This document shows, piece by piece, positions 36,155 to 44,992 of a stretch of DNA of 64,000 nucleotides. Origin of the DNA: Bacteroidia bacterium (GTDB lineage: Bacteria; Bacteroidota; Bacteroidia; 2-12-FULL-35-15); NCBI GenBank assembly GCA_030654175.1, contig JAURXZ010000016.1, positions 62,001 to 126,000 of the forward strand. Direction: 5' to 3'. Under the pieces are notes generated by a model. The model had not been told where the DNA came from, did no database searches, and saw only the letters and a list, made by a program, of their open reading frames with translations. The translations under genes were made by a program, and so were the position numbers. Position 1 is the first letter of the stretch; each line of letters opens with the position of its first letter.

Positions 36155-37537
36155 TTAAATAATTCCAGCTGATTTCCCTCTTTTTATAAATTTGCCGTAC
36201 CCCTTATCAACTAACAATTTATTATTATCCACAGCTACTTTGCCTCTTAAAATTATTGTTTTGCACTTACCAGTTATTTCCCATCCTTCATAACCTGAAT
36301 AATCACAATTCATGTGATGGGTATTTACTGAAATTGTATGTTTTTCATTCGGGTCCAAAATCACGATATCGGCATCAGAACCAACAGCAATGGTACCTTT
36401 TTGAGGATACATCCCAAAAATTTTGGCAACATTGGTTGATGTTACTTCTACAAATTTATTCAGACTTATCTTATCTTTTTTTACACCTTCTGAGAATAAT
36501 AATTCCATCCGGTGTTCAATAGCAGGGTGTCCATTGGGGATCTTTGAGAAATCGTTTTCTCCCATCTTTTTTTGTTCCCACATAAACGGACAATGATCAG
36601 TAGCAACTACCTGAACAATTCCCTGATTGATGCCAGCCCATAAAGTAGCCTGATCTTTTTTCTCCCTTAATGGAGGACTCATCACCCATTTGGCAGATTC
36701 AAACCCTTTGTCGTAAAGAGAAGCATCGAGTACTAAATATTGAATACAGGTCTCCACAAAAACTTTTTGATTTCTTTTTGAAGCATCTCTGATATGGTTA
36801 AGCGCGCCTTCGCAAGTCATGTGAACCACATAGGCAGGAACGCCAGTGTATTGAGCCATATCAGCAAACCTTCCGGTAGCTTCGGATTCAGTTATTTCCG
36901 GCTGGGAAATATAGTGATATAATGGAGAAAGTTTTCCTTCAGCTTTATGTTTTGCAACAAGGTAGTCGATCATATCGCCATTGGTTGCATGTGTCGTAAC
37001 CATTCCACCTTGCTTTTTCACTTCATTCATCAAACCAACCATTTGTCGGTCGTCAATCATTAAAGCGCCTTTATAAGCCATGAATGTTTTGAAAGAAGTG
37101 ATGCCTTCTTTTTCAATCATGTCTTTTATTTCAGCTTTGGTATTCTCGTTGAAATCGGTCACAGCCATGTGAAAAGAATAATCTCCGACAGCGTTTCCAT
37201 CCGAGCGGCCTTTCCATTCATTTAATGCTGAGTATAAAGATTTGCCTTGCGTTTGAAGAATAAAATCGATCACCATCGTAGTACCACCAAAAAGAGCTGC
37301 GCGTGTACCTGTTTCGTAATTATCGCTGGAATAGGTACCCATGAAGGGCATGTCCAGATGAACATGTGGGTCAATACCACCGGGCATAACTAATTTATTT
37401 TTGGCGTCTATAACCTGATCGGCATTAATAGAAAGGTTTTTACCAATAGTAACAATTTTTTCGTTTTCGATATAAACATCTGCAATGTAATCATCAGCAG
37501 CAGTTATGATCCTTCCGTTTTTAATTAGTAATGACAT
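36155..37537 (-). CDS. hydA: dihydropyrimidinase
   Basis: 460 aa. A cyclic amidohydrolase with the metal ligands PGGIDPHVHLDMPFMG, the carboxylated Lys region SFKTFMAYKGALM, TTHATNGDMIDY and VVATDHCPF. It opens 5,6-dihydrouracil to N-carbamoyl-beta-alanine. It is the first gene of the minus-strand pyrimidine set (hydA, nitrilase, MaoC, preT, preA), upstream of which lies the 326-bp divergent region shared with the ceramidase gene. Confidence 0.95.
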   Translation of the reverse strand: MSLLIKNGRIITAADDYIADVYIENEKIVTIGKNLSINADQVIDAKNKLVMPGGIDPHVHLDMPFMGTYSSDNYETGTRAALFGGTTMVIDFILQTQGKSLYSALNEWKGRSDGNAVGDYSFHMAVTDFNENTKAEIKDMIEKEGITSFKTFMAYKGALMIDDRQMVGLMNEVKKQGGMVTTHATNGDMIDYLVAKHKAEGKLSPLYHYISQPEITESEATGRFADMAQYTGVPAYVVHMTCEGALNHIRDASKRNQKVFVETCIQYLVLDASLYDKGFESAKWVMSPPLREKKDQATLWAGINQGIVQVVATDHCPFMWEQKKMGENDFSKIPNGHPAIEHRMELLFSEGVKKDKISLNKFVEVTSTNVAKIFGMYPQKGTIAVGSDADIVILDPNEKHTISVNTHHMNCDYSGYEGWEITGKCKTIILRGKVAVDNNKLLVDKGYGKFIKRGKSAGII

Positions 37538-37863
37538 AAATGTTTTTTTTAATTAACACGAAGTTGAATTAAATAAATTAAAAACCAAATCTAATGAAAA
37601 TATTTTAGAGGTTCAATATCATTAACAGATAATTTAAGATTTTCTTGAATAAAATTTGCTTATATTTAACACTAGTAATAATAAAAAACTGGTACTGCAT
37701 TTTTGAAAAAATAAATTTCCGGAGATCTACTTTTATACTTAAAAAAATAAAAACGATTTTAGATTTTTTGATCCCAACAGAATGAAATCAATCTTTTCAA
37801 CATTATCAGCAAAACAATTAAAATTCCAAGGATAATAATTAGTAAAACAATAAAAATTCGTTC
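37538..37863. other. AT-rich divergent intergenic region
   Basis: 326 bp between hydA (-) and the ceramidase-family gene (+). It is extremely AT-rich, with no exact TAnnTTTG box with proper spacing and no strong hairpin. A minus-strand frame at 37759-37941 encodes an Ile/Leu-rich stretch (RIFIVLLIIILGILIVLLIM), but its only ATG lies inside the ceramidase gene, so it is probably chance. Confidence 0.5.
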
Positions 37864-39588
37864 ATGTTTGAAACAGGCACAGGAATAGGTGATATCACCG
37901 CATTTAAAAAAGGTATTGGAATGATGGGATATGGTATGCATTTCAATACTGTTGAAGAAATTGAAACACCTCTTTTTGCAAGAGCCTTTGTAATAAAAGA
38001 TCCTTCAACACAAAAAAAAGTGGTGTTTGTAAATGCTGAAATATGTTTCATTACAATCTCGATTAAAAGCGGTGTTATAAAAAAACTAAAGGAAAAATAT
38101 CATGAATTTGGTTATACGCACGATAATGTAATTTTAACGGCACAGCACACCCACAGCGCCCCGGGAGGATATTCGCATTATGCTTTTTACAATTTAAGTA
38201 TTCCTGGATTTGTTCCGGAAGTATATGAGACTATTGTAAATGGTATAGTGGAAGCAATTGTAAAAGCGGAAAATACTATTCAGCCTGCTGATCTTTATTT
38301 GAATACCGGCACATTTGAACCGGAACTTGAAGTAGCCTTCAATCGCTCAATTAAGGCATACAATGCCAATCCTGAGGTGCAAAAAATTGATGCCGATAAA
38401 ACACATCTTGCAGTTGACCGGGAAATGACCTTACTAAGAATAGAAGGGCTGAACGGAGAAAAAATTGGAATGATCAATTGGTTTGGTGTTCACACAACAA
38501 GTATTTCAAATGATAATACTAAAATTTGCGCTGATAATAAAGGATATGCTTCGGCCTATTTTGAAGAAGATATCCGTTCCGGAAATGAACAGAAAAATTT
38601 CATAGCTGCATTCGCACAGGGGGCTACGGGTGATATAAGCCCTAATTTCATCTGGGATACAAATAAAAAATGGATGCGCGGGAAGTTTGAAGATGATTTT
38701 GAAAGTGCTAAATTCAACGGAAGATTGCAATATACAAAGGCAAAGGAAATTTACGATACAGCCCTGAAAAACCAACCGTTGAAAAATGAAATTGATTATG
38801 TGAACATGTCTTTTGACTTTTCAAATATTGTACCGGATACCGAATTTACAAATGGACAAAAAGCACAAACGGGCCCAGCTTGCCATGGTGTGGCCTTTTT
38901 TGTAGGAACCGCAGAAGCCCGTGGAATGAATGATACACTTGCTGCAATTGCACGTTTTTTCTCTCGTACCGTAAAAATTTATGAACTTATTAAAGCTAAG
39001 TTTTTATCGGAAGAAAAAGGAAATAAAATTCGCAATAAGTACGAAATACAAGGGAAAAAAGATATTCTGTTTGAAACAGGAGAAGGAAGAGTGCTTGGTA
39101 CGTCTAACATCAGCAACCTTATTATTCCTTCGTGGGTAGATAAAGGAATTAAAACTTTTAAAACACAATACCGCGATGGTGCTTTGAAAGCGCCTTGGAT
39201 ACCACAAATACTTCCCTTACAAATAATAATTATCGGTGAACTGGCTATTGCTTCTTTTCCTGGCGAAATTACAACGATTGCAGGACTCAGGCTGAAGAAT
39301 ACCATTCAAGGTATTTTGGAAAAGAAAGGGATCAAAAAAGTAATAATATCGCCTTATGCGAATGCCTTTTGCGGTTATGTTACTACTTATGAAGAATATC
39401 AATGTCAACTTTATGAAGGCGGGCACACGGTTTTTGGGGAATGGACCTTGGCTGCTTTTCAAACTAAGTTTAAAGAATTAGCATTACAACTTCTTAAAGA
39501 ACCGAAGGACCGTATAATCGACAAAAGTGTTGTACCTATTGAATTTACTAAAGAAGAGCTAAGTAAAAGAAGTTATTTGGATGTTTAA
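37864..39588 (+). CDS. neutral/alkaline non-lysosomal ceramidase family protein
   Basis: 574 aa. The N-terminal GTGIGDITAFKKGIGMMGYG resembles the neutral ceramidase start. TAQHTHSAPGGYSHY carries zinc-ligand histidines, and AFAQGATGDISPNF matches the GD(V/I)SPN catalytic-serine motif of the family. GELAIASFPGEITTIAG belongs to the C-terminal part of the catalytic domain. Known relatives cleave the amide bond of ceramide. No signal peptide is present, and an in-frame stop at 37843 rules out an upstream extension. The protein therefore appears cytoplasmic, unlike secreted pathogen enzymes. Because many Bacteroidota make sphingolipids, a role in internal sphingolipid turnover is possible. Other amide substrates cannot be excluded. 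Confidence 0.82.
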   Translation: MFETGTGIGDITAFKKGIGMMGYGMHFNTVEEIETPLFARAFVIKDPSTQKKVVFVNAEICFITISIKSGVIKKLKEKYHEFGYTHDNVILTAQHTHSAPGGYSHYAFYNLSIPGFVPEVYETIVNGIVEAIVKAENTIQPADLYLNTGTFEPELEVAFNRSIKAYNANPEVQKIDADKTHLAVDREMTLLRIEGLNGEKIGMINWFGVHTTSISNDNTKICADNKGYASAYFEEDIRSGNEQKNFIAAFAQGATGDISPNFIWDTNKKWMRGKFEDDFESAKFNGRLQYTKAKEIYDTALKNQPLKNEIDYVNMSFDFSNIVPDTEFTNGQKAQTGPACHGVAFFVGTAEARGMNDTLAAIARFFSRTVKIYELIKAKFLSEEKGNKIRNKYEIQGKKDILFETGEGRVLGTSNISNLIIPSWVDKGIKTFKTQYRDGALKAPWIPQILPLQIIIIGELAIASFPGEITTIAGLRLKNTIQGILEKKGIKKVIISPYANAFCGYVTTYEEYQCQLYEGGHTVFGEWTLAAFQTKFKELALQLLKEPKDRIIDKSVVPIEFTKEELSKRSYLDV

Positions 39589-39631
39589 GAATTTATTTTT
39601 TTAACGAATTTATTTTTTATAAAATTGATTC

Positions 39632-39733
39632 GGGCGTTTCCCTTTCTGAAAAAGAAAGGGTCGGGCTTTTCGCTTCAATCTTCCTTACCGCCAATTGGCG
39701 GTAAGGAAGGATTTACGCTACAATCTCTAACGC
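39632..39733 (+). repeat. dispersed hairpin element, copy 3 of 3
   Basis: 102 bp. Hairpin 1 is CCCTTTCT / AGAAAGGG. Hairpin 2 is CTTCCTTACCGCCAA / TTGGCGGTAAGGAAG, a perfect 30-bp palindrome. The right end reads AATCTCTAACGC. It lies between two same-strand genes, filling the ceramidase-aldolase spacer. Confidence 0.9.
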
Positions 39734-39775
39734 GGCATTATCGATAAAAGAGACAACATATATTTAAAAACATTC

Positions 39776-40972
39776 ATGGATAAATTTTCAAGAAATTATA
39801 ATTATTACAAAGAGATTTTTAAAGATACTCCCATGCCTTTTGCTTTTGTTGATATGGAGTTGTTCAACAAAAACAGTGAAGACATTATAAAAAGAGCTGG
39901 AGATAAAAAAATCAGAATTGCCTCAAAATCCATACGCAGTTTGCATCTGATAAAAAAAATCCTTTCTTCAAATTCAATATTTCAAGGCGTAATGTGTTAT
40001 CATCCTTTGGAAGCTATTTATCTTAGCGAAAATGGCTTAGATGATCTATTGATCGCTTACCCCATTTTTAATGAACAACATATTTCCGCAATTTGTAAAG
40101 AGATAAAAAAAGGAAAAACAATAATTGCAATGGTTGATCTGCCGGAACAGGCCGAGCAGCTTAATCGAATTGCAGAACAGGAAAATTGCATTCTTCCCAT
40201 ATGTATGGACATTGATATGTCGAGCGATTTTGGCTTTTTGCATTTTGGAGTAAGGCGTTCCAAAATATCAACAGTAAAAAAAGCGATGGAATTATTTCAT
40301 CAAATAAAAAAACTAAAGAACTTGCGACTGGATGGAATAATGGGCTATGAAGCACAAATAGCAGGCGTTGGTGATTTGACAGACAGCGCAATTAAAAATT
40401 TTGTAATACCTCTTTTGAAAAAAAAGTCGATAAAAAATATTTGTAAACTACGATCAGAAATTGTAGCCGAAATCCAATCACAAGGTCATAAATTAAAGTT
40501 TGTAAATGGCGGAGGAACGGGCAGCATGGAGACAACGATAGCAGAATCCTGTATAACTGAAATTACTGTTGGCTCCGGATTTTATTCTCCGGGGCTATTT
40601 GATAATTATAGCAATTTCCAACATTTACCAGCCGCTGCTTACGCAATTGAAATCACACGTAACCCAAAGCCTGATATTTATACATGTTATGGCGGAGGAT
40701 ATACAGCATCCGGCTCTATGGAGAAAAATAAGATTCCAAAGCCATATCTGCCTGTTGGAGCAACATTAATTGAAACAGAGGGTGCAGGAGAAGTGCAAAC
40801 ACCAATAGTTTATAAAGGAACAGAAAAATTAAAATTAGGTGATCCCGTTTTTATGCGGCATGCAAAAGCCGGTGAATTATGCGAACGGTTTAATACCCTA
40901 TTGCTGGTAGCCGATGGGGAAATTACCGAAGAAGTGAAGACCTATCGCGGGGATGGGAAATGTTTTTTGTAA
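39776..40972 (+). CDS. D-threonine aldolase-like / amino acid deaminase-aldolase PLP enzyme
   Basis: 398 aa. An alanine-racemase-type fold III PLP enzyme: the cofactor Lys lies in IRIASKSIRS, followed by GVMCYHPLEAIYL, ICMDIDMSSDF and GIMGYEAQIAGVGD. KFVNGGGTGSMETT is the phosphate-binding loop region and VYKGTEKLKLGDPVFMRHAKAGE the C-terminal metal-site region. Relatives are D-threonine aldolases, D-serine dehydratases and 'amino acid deaminase/aldolase' proteins. The exact reaction cannot be fixed. It is 53 bp upstream of the flavin oxidase gene, suggesting an operon. Confidence 0.82.
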   Translation: MDKFSRNYNYYKEIFKDTPMPFAFVDMELFNKNSEDIIKRAGDKKIRIASKSIRSLHLIKKILSSNSIFQGVMCYHPLEAIYLSENGLDDLLIAYPIFNEQHISAICKEIKKGKTIIAMVDLPEQAEQLNRIAEQENCILPICMDIDMSSDFGFLHFGVRRSKISTVKKAMELFHQIKKLKNLRLDGIMGYEAQIAGVGDLTDSAIKNFVIPLLKKKSIKNICKLRSEIVAEIQSQGHKLKFVNGGGTGSMETTIAESCITEITVGSGFYSPGLFDNYSNFQHLPAAAYAIEITRNPKPDIYTCYGGGYTASGSMEKNKIPKPYLPVGATLIETEGAGEVQTPIVYKGTEKLKLGDPVFMRHAKAGELCERFNTLLLVADGEITEEVKTYRGDGKCFL

Positions 40973-41024
40973 AAGCGCTCAAAATGTTTTAATTCATTTA
41001 ATTATAATTTATTAGTTTTACTCC

Positions 41025-42332
41025 ATGTCAAATTCACAACAAAACAACTGGAGCAACTGGTCTGGCTCAGTCCAATGCAACCCAAAAGAAATTAAAACCC
41101 CTTCATCTCAGGAAGAAATACTATCTATCATTAACAATTGTGCCGAACAAAAATCCACCATACGTGTAGTTGGCTCCGGACATTCTTTTACAGGATTAGT
41201 AGGCACGCAAGGAACAATTATTTCTTTGGACCTTTTACAAGGTTTAGAAAATATTGATACAGAAAAAAAAACAGCAACTGTACTTGCAGGAACAAAGTTA
41301 AAATCACTTGGCGAATTATTATTGAGTAATAACCTGGCTCAAAAAAATCTTGGTGATATCGATGTACAGTCTATTGCAGGAGCTGCCAGTACCGGAACTC
41401 ATGGCACGGGAGTTACACTTGGCAGTGTTTCAACTCAAATCCTTGAAATTACTTTGATTACTGCAAAGGGGGAAATTATGGTTTGTTCTGAAAATCAAAA
41501 TAAAGATATTTTCAAAGCTGCACAGGTTTCTCTTGGAACCTTAGGAATTATCACCAAAATAAAACTTCAACTGGTACCTGCTTATAAATTAAAATATGTG
41601 CGAACAAAAGCCAATCTTGACGATTGTTTGAACAATATTGAAAAACATAAAAGTGAAAATAGAAATTTTGAGTTTTACTGGTTTCCACACACCAACGGTG
41701 TGCAAATGAAAACATTGAATATTACTTATGAAGAACCTACGAAGAGCTCCTTCATGAAATATTTTAATGATATGGTCCTTGAAAACGGAGCATTTAAAGT
41801 ATTGAGTGAATTGTGCAGAATGTTCCCTTCTTTTTGTAAAAGAGTAAGTAAGATCTCCGCAGGTGCTGTTTCTACTGGTGTTGATATTAATTACAGCACC
41901 AAGATATATGCTACTCCGCGCTTAGTAAAATTCCAGGAAATGGAATATAACCTGCCTGCAGAAAAAGCTGTGGAAGCATTGAACGAAATGCGAGATTGTA
42001 TTAATGCTGCTAATTTCAAAGTGCATTTTCCAATTGAAGTCCGGTTTGTAAAAGCAGATGATATGTATTTAAGTCCTGCTTACCAAAGGGATTCGGTGTA
42101 TATAGCGGTTCACATGTATAAGGGTATGGAATACAAAACATATTTTGATGCAATGGAAACAATTTTCAAAAAGTACAATGGAAGACCGCATTGGGGAAAG
42201 ATGCATACAAGAACAGCGAAAGAGCTTTCTCAATTGTATCCTATGTGGAATAAGTTTCAGGAAATACGAAACGAGCTTGATCCAAAAGGATTGTTTATGA
42301 ACGATTATCTTAAAAAATTAATGGTGGAATAA
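41025..42332 (+). CDS. FAD-linked oxidoreductase, D-arabinono-1,4-lactone oxidase type
   Basis: 435 aa, VAO/aldonolactone-oxidase family. The N-terminal FAD-binding domain has IRVVGSGHSFTGL, whose His is the usual covalent flavin attachment site, and the loop GAASTGTHGTG. The C-terminal ALO domain ends with RPHWGKMHTRTA and LDPKGLFMNDYLKKL, the family signature. Such enzymes oxidise sugar lactones or sugar alcohols. The substrate here is unknown. The stop codon lies inside the 17-bp stem of the terminator. Likely co-transcribed with the preceding PLP enzyme. Confidence 0.88.
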   Translation: MSNSQQNNWSNWSGSVQCNPKEIKTPSSQEEILSIINNCAEQKSTIRVVGSGHSFTGLVGTQGTIISLDLLQGLENIDTEKKTATVLAGTKLKSLGELLLSNNLAQKNLGDIDVQSIAGAASTGTHGTGVTLGSVSTQILEITLITAKGEIMVCSENQNKDIFKAAQVSLGTLGIITKIKLQLVPAYKLKYVRTKANLDDCLNNIEKHKSENRNFEFYWFPHTNGVQMKTLNITYEEPTKSSFMKYFNDMVLENGAFKVLSELCRMFPSFCKRVSKISAGAVSTGVDINYSTKIYATPRLVKFQEMEYNLPAEKAVEALNEMRDCINAANFKVHFPIEVRFVKADDMYLSPAYQRDSVYIAVHMYKGMEYKTYFDAMETIFKKYNGRPHWGKMHTRTAKELSQLYPMWNKFQEIRNELDPKGLFMNDYLKKLMVE

Positions 42333-42356
42333 AAAAATATTTTTTATTCCACCATT
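42320..42356. terminator. bidirectional terminator overlapping a stop codon
   Basis: Perfect 17-bp arms (42320-42336 and 42340-42356) with a 3-nt loop and central A6/T6 runs. The left arm includes the last codons and the TAA (42330-42332) of the flavoprotein gene. The right side serves ettA, whose stop is at 42386. Confidence 0.85.
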
Positions 42357-42385
42357 TATTTTTTTAAAGAATACAAACTAAAATT

Positions 42386-44062
42386 TTATACCACTAGTTT
42401 TTTATAACGCACACGTTTCGGTTCTACATTGCCTAAGCGTTTTTTCTTATTTTCTTCGTATTCAGAGTACCCTCCTTCAAAATAATACACTTGTGAATTA
42501 CCTTCAAAGGCAAGGATATGCGTACAAACACGATCAAGGAACCAACGATCGTGGGAGATGATTACAGCACAACCAGCATAGTTCTCTAAACCTTCTTCCA
42601 ATGCACGAAGAGTATTTACATCCAGATCGTTTGTTGGCTCATCCAGTAGTAAAACGTTCGCTTCTTTTTTTAAGGTCATGGCTAAATGCAAACGGTTGCG
42701 TTCACCACCGGAAAGTATTCCACATTTTTTTCCCTGATCGGAACCATTGAAATTGAATTTAGAAACGTAAGCTCGGGAATTCATAGTTTGCCCACCAATT
42801 ACGATATTTTCACTTCCACCGGTCAACACTTCAAAAACTGTTTTATTAGGGTCAATATCAGCGTGAGATTGATCAACATAACCGATCTTTACCGTTGAAC
42901 CAATTTTAAATTCACCGGTATCAGGAGTTTCTTCTTTCATGATCATACGGAACAACGTAGTTTTACCGGCACCGTTAGGCCCAATGATACCAACAATTCC
43001 GGCAGGAGGTAATTTAAAATTTAAATGTTCGTATAATAATTTATCACCAAATGCTTTTGATACATCAATGGCTTCAATTACTTCGTTACCTAAACGAGGA
43101 CCATTCGGAATAAATAATTCTAATTTTTCTTCCGTTGCTTTTGAATCGGCACCAAGCATTTTTTCATAATTCTCTAAACGCGCTTTTGATTTAGATTGGC
43201 GACCTTTTGCACCTTGACGCACCCAATCCAATTCTCGTAATAACGTTTTTTGTCTCTTACTTTCTGTTTTCTCCTCTTGCGCTAAACGTTTTTGTTTTTG
43301 CTCCAACCAATCAGAATAATTTCCTTTCCATGGAATACCTTCACCACGGTCCAATTCAAGGATCCAACCTGCTACATTATCAAGGAAATAACGATCGTGA
43401 GTAACAGCAATTACAGTTCCTTTATAATTTTTTAAATGTTGCTCCAACCAATCAACAGATTCTGCATCCAAGTGGTTGGTAGGCTCATCTAATAATAAAA
43501 TTTCAGGTTCCTGGATCAATAAACGACATAAGGCAACACGTCTGCGCTCACCACCCGATAAATTCAATACAGGAGTATCGCTTTCCGGACAACGCAAAGC
43601 CTCCATTGCCTGTTCTAAACGGTTATCCAAATTCCACAGATCAAACTGATCTATCTGATCTTGCAATTTTGCCTGACGGTTAATGAGCTTATCCATCTCA
43701 TCAGCAGTCATTTCTTCGGCAAATTTGTTATTTACTGCTTCATATTCATTTAGAATATCCATATGCTCCTGAGCTCCTTCACGAACGATCTCAATAACAG
43801 TTTTTGAATTATCTAACTGTGGCTCCTGCTCAAGCATTCCAATTTTATAACCCGGAGAAAAGTGAATTTCTCCCTGGTAGTTTTTTTCAACTCCGGCAAT
43901 GATCTTCAGCAATGTGGATTTACCGGAACCATTTAAACCTAAAATACCAATTTTAGCACCGTAATAAAATGACAGGTAAATATCTTTCAAGATCGTTTTA
44001 CCTGCGGGTAACGTGCGACTCACGTTTACCATCGAAAAAATAATTTGTCTGCCTTCTGACAT
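42386..44062 (-). CDS. ettA: energy-dependent translational throttle protein EttA (ABC-F ATPase)
   Basis: 558 aa with two ABC domains and no membrane segment. Walker A motifs GLNGSGKST and GPNGAGKTT, signatures LSGGERRRVALCRLL and LSGGERNRLHLAMTL, Walker B LLLDEPTNHLDAES and LLLDEPTNDLDVNT. The inter-domain linker (~240-310) is Lys/Arg-rich and carries RQGAKGRQSKSKARLENYEK. EttA binds the ribosomal E site and gates entry into elongation according to the ATP/ADP ratio. The length and linker fit EttA rather than Uup or antibiotic-resistance ABC-F proteins. Confidence 0.95.
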   Translation of the reverse strand: MSEGRQIIFSMVNVSRTLPAGKTILKDIYLSFYYGAKIGILGLNGSGKSTLLKIIAGVEKNYQGEIHFSPGYKIGMLEQEPQLDNSKTVIEIVREGAQEHMDILNEYEAVNNKFAEEMTADEMDKLINRQAKLQDQIDQFDLWNLDNRLEQAMEALRCPESDTPVLNLSGGERRRVALCRLLIQEPEILLLDEPTNHLDAESVDWLEQHLKNYKGTVIAVTHDRYFLDNVAGWILELDRGEGIPWKGNYSDWLEQKQKRLAQEEKTESKRQKTLLRELDWVRQGAKGRQSKSKARLENYEKMLGADSKATEEKLELFIPNGPRLGNEVIEAIDVSKAFGDKLLYEHLNFKLPPAGIVGIIGPNGAGKTTLFRMIMKEETPDTGEFKIGSTVKIGYVDQSHADIDPNKTVFEVLTGGSENIVIGGQTMNSRAYVSKFNFNGSDQGKKCGILSGGERNRLHLAMTLKKEANVLLLDEPTNDLDVNTLRALEEGLENYAGCAVIISHDRWFLDRVCTHILAFEGNSQVYYFEGGYSEYEENKKKRLGNVEPKRVRYKKLVV

Positions 44063-44293
44063 TGTTAAAATAAATTAATGGATTAGGGATCTGGTGAAAT
44101 AGAGAATTTTGAACTGAAAATTAAAGAATATTGGTAGTAACAAATTCTCTAATTCGCCTTTTCATTAAATCTCTATTGTTATAAAGTGTAAATATCGGAA
44201 ATTTATTGGAAAAAATAAAGGAGTATTTTAAAGCAGATTGATTTTATTGAACGAATACATTATGTACATTCGTGCTTAAGACAAACGAAAAAA

Positions 44294-44935
44294 ATGGAAT
44301 TTATAGACGAAAAAATAGAAGCCTATGCATTAGCGCATTCTCAGGCCGAATCAGATATCTTAAAAAAACTCAACAGGGAAACTCACGCCAATGTGATGAT
44401 GCCGCGAATGCTCTCGGGGCACATGCAAGGTAACCTGTTGAACATGCTGAGTAAAATGATACAACCAAAACAAATTCTTGAGATCGGAACATATACCGGT
44501 TATTCGGGTATTTGCCTTGCACAAGGGTTACAGGAGAATGGGAAATTACATACTATCGACATTAATGAGGAATTAGAATTGCTGGTTCGTAAGTTTTTTG
44601 AAGCGGCCGGATTAAGCAATAAAATCAATTATTACATTGGTAATGCCGTAGAAATTATTCCAACTATCAAGGAAACATTTGATCTGGTTTTTATTGATGC
44701 TGACAAAAAAAATTATTCCACGTACTACGATCAGGTTTTTGAGAAAGTTAGAAGCGGGGGCTACATTATAGCCGATAATGTGCTATGGAGCGGTAAAGTA
44801 TTGGATGCTCCCGAAAAAATGGATACAGATACTAAAAACATTGACGCGTTCAATAAAAAAATCCATAATGATGATCGTGTCGAACACATGCTGTTGCCTG
44901 TAAGGGATGGTTTAATGATCGTTAGAAAAAAATAA
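44294..44935 (+). CDS. class I SAM-dependent O-methyltransferase (caffeoyl-CoA type)
   Basis: 213 aa. ILEIGTYTGYSGICLAQGL is the SAM-binding motif I. DLVFIDADKKNYSTYYDQV includes metal-ligand acidic residues, and GGYIIADNVLWSGKV carries the downstream Asp-Asn metal ligands typical of cation-dependent O-methyltransferases. It methylates a catechol-like hydroxyl, with unknown substrate. An imperfect inverted repeat (CGAAT..ATTCG, 44252-44272) precedes the gene. The threonine aldolase gene follows 57 bp later. Confidence 0.9.
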   Translation: MEFIDEKIEAYALAHSQAESDILKKLNRETHANVMMPRMLSGHMQGNLLNMLSKMIQPKQILEIGTYTGYSGICLAQGLQENGKLHTIDINEELELLVRKFFEAAGLSNKINYYIGNAVEIIPTIKETFDLVFIDADKKNYSTYYDQVFEKVRSGGYIIADNVLWSGKVLDAPEKMDTDTKNIDAFNKKIHNDDRVEHMLLPVRDGLMIVRKK

Positions 44936-44992
44936 AAGCCCCACCGGCCCTCCCAAAAGGAAAGGAGACGAAGTGGTTTATACTAATAAAAT

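Noticed and set aside
37759-37941. A 60-aa minus-strand frame with a very hydrophobic stretch before the ceramidase gene
   Set aside because: The only ATG lies inside the ceramidase gene, and the hydrophobicity is expected from AT-rich intergenic DNA. No promoter or ribosome signal seen.
44252-44272. Imperfect palindrome CGAATACATTATGTACATTCG before the O-methyltransferase gene as an operator
   Set aside because: There is a 2-base bulge, only one copy in the window and no regulator gene adjacent, so the evidence is too thin for a feature.
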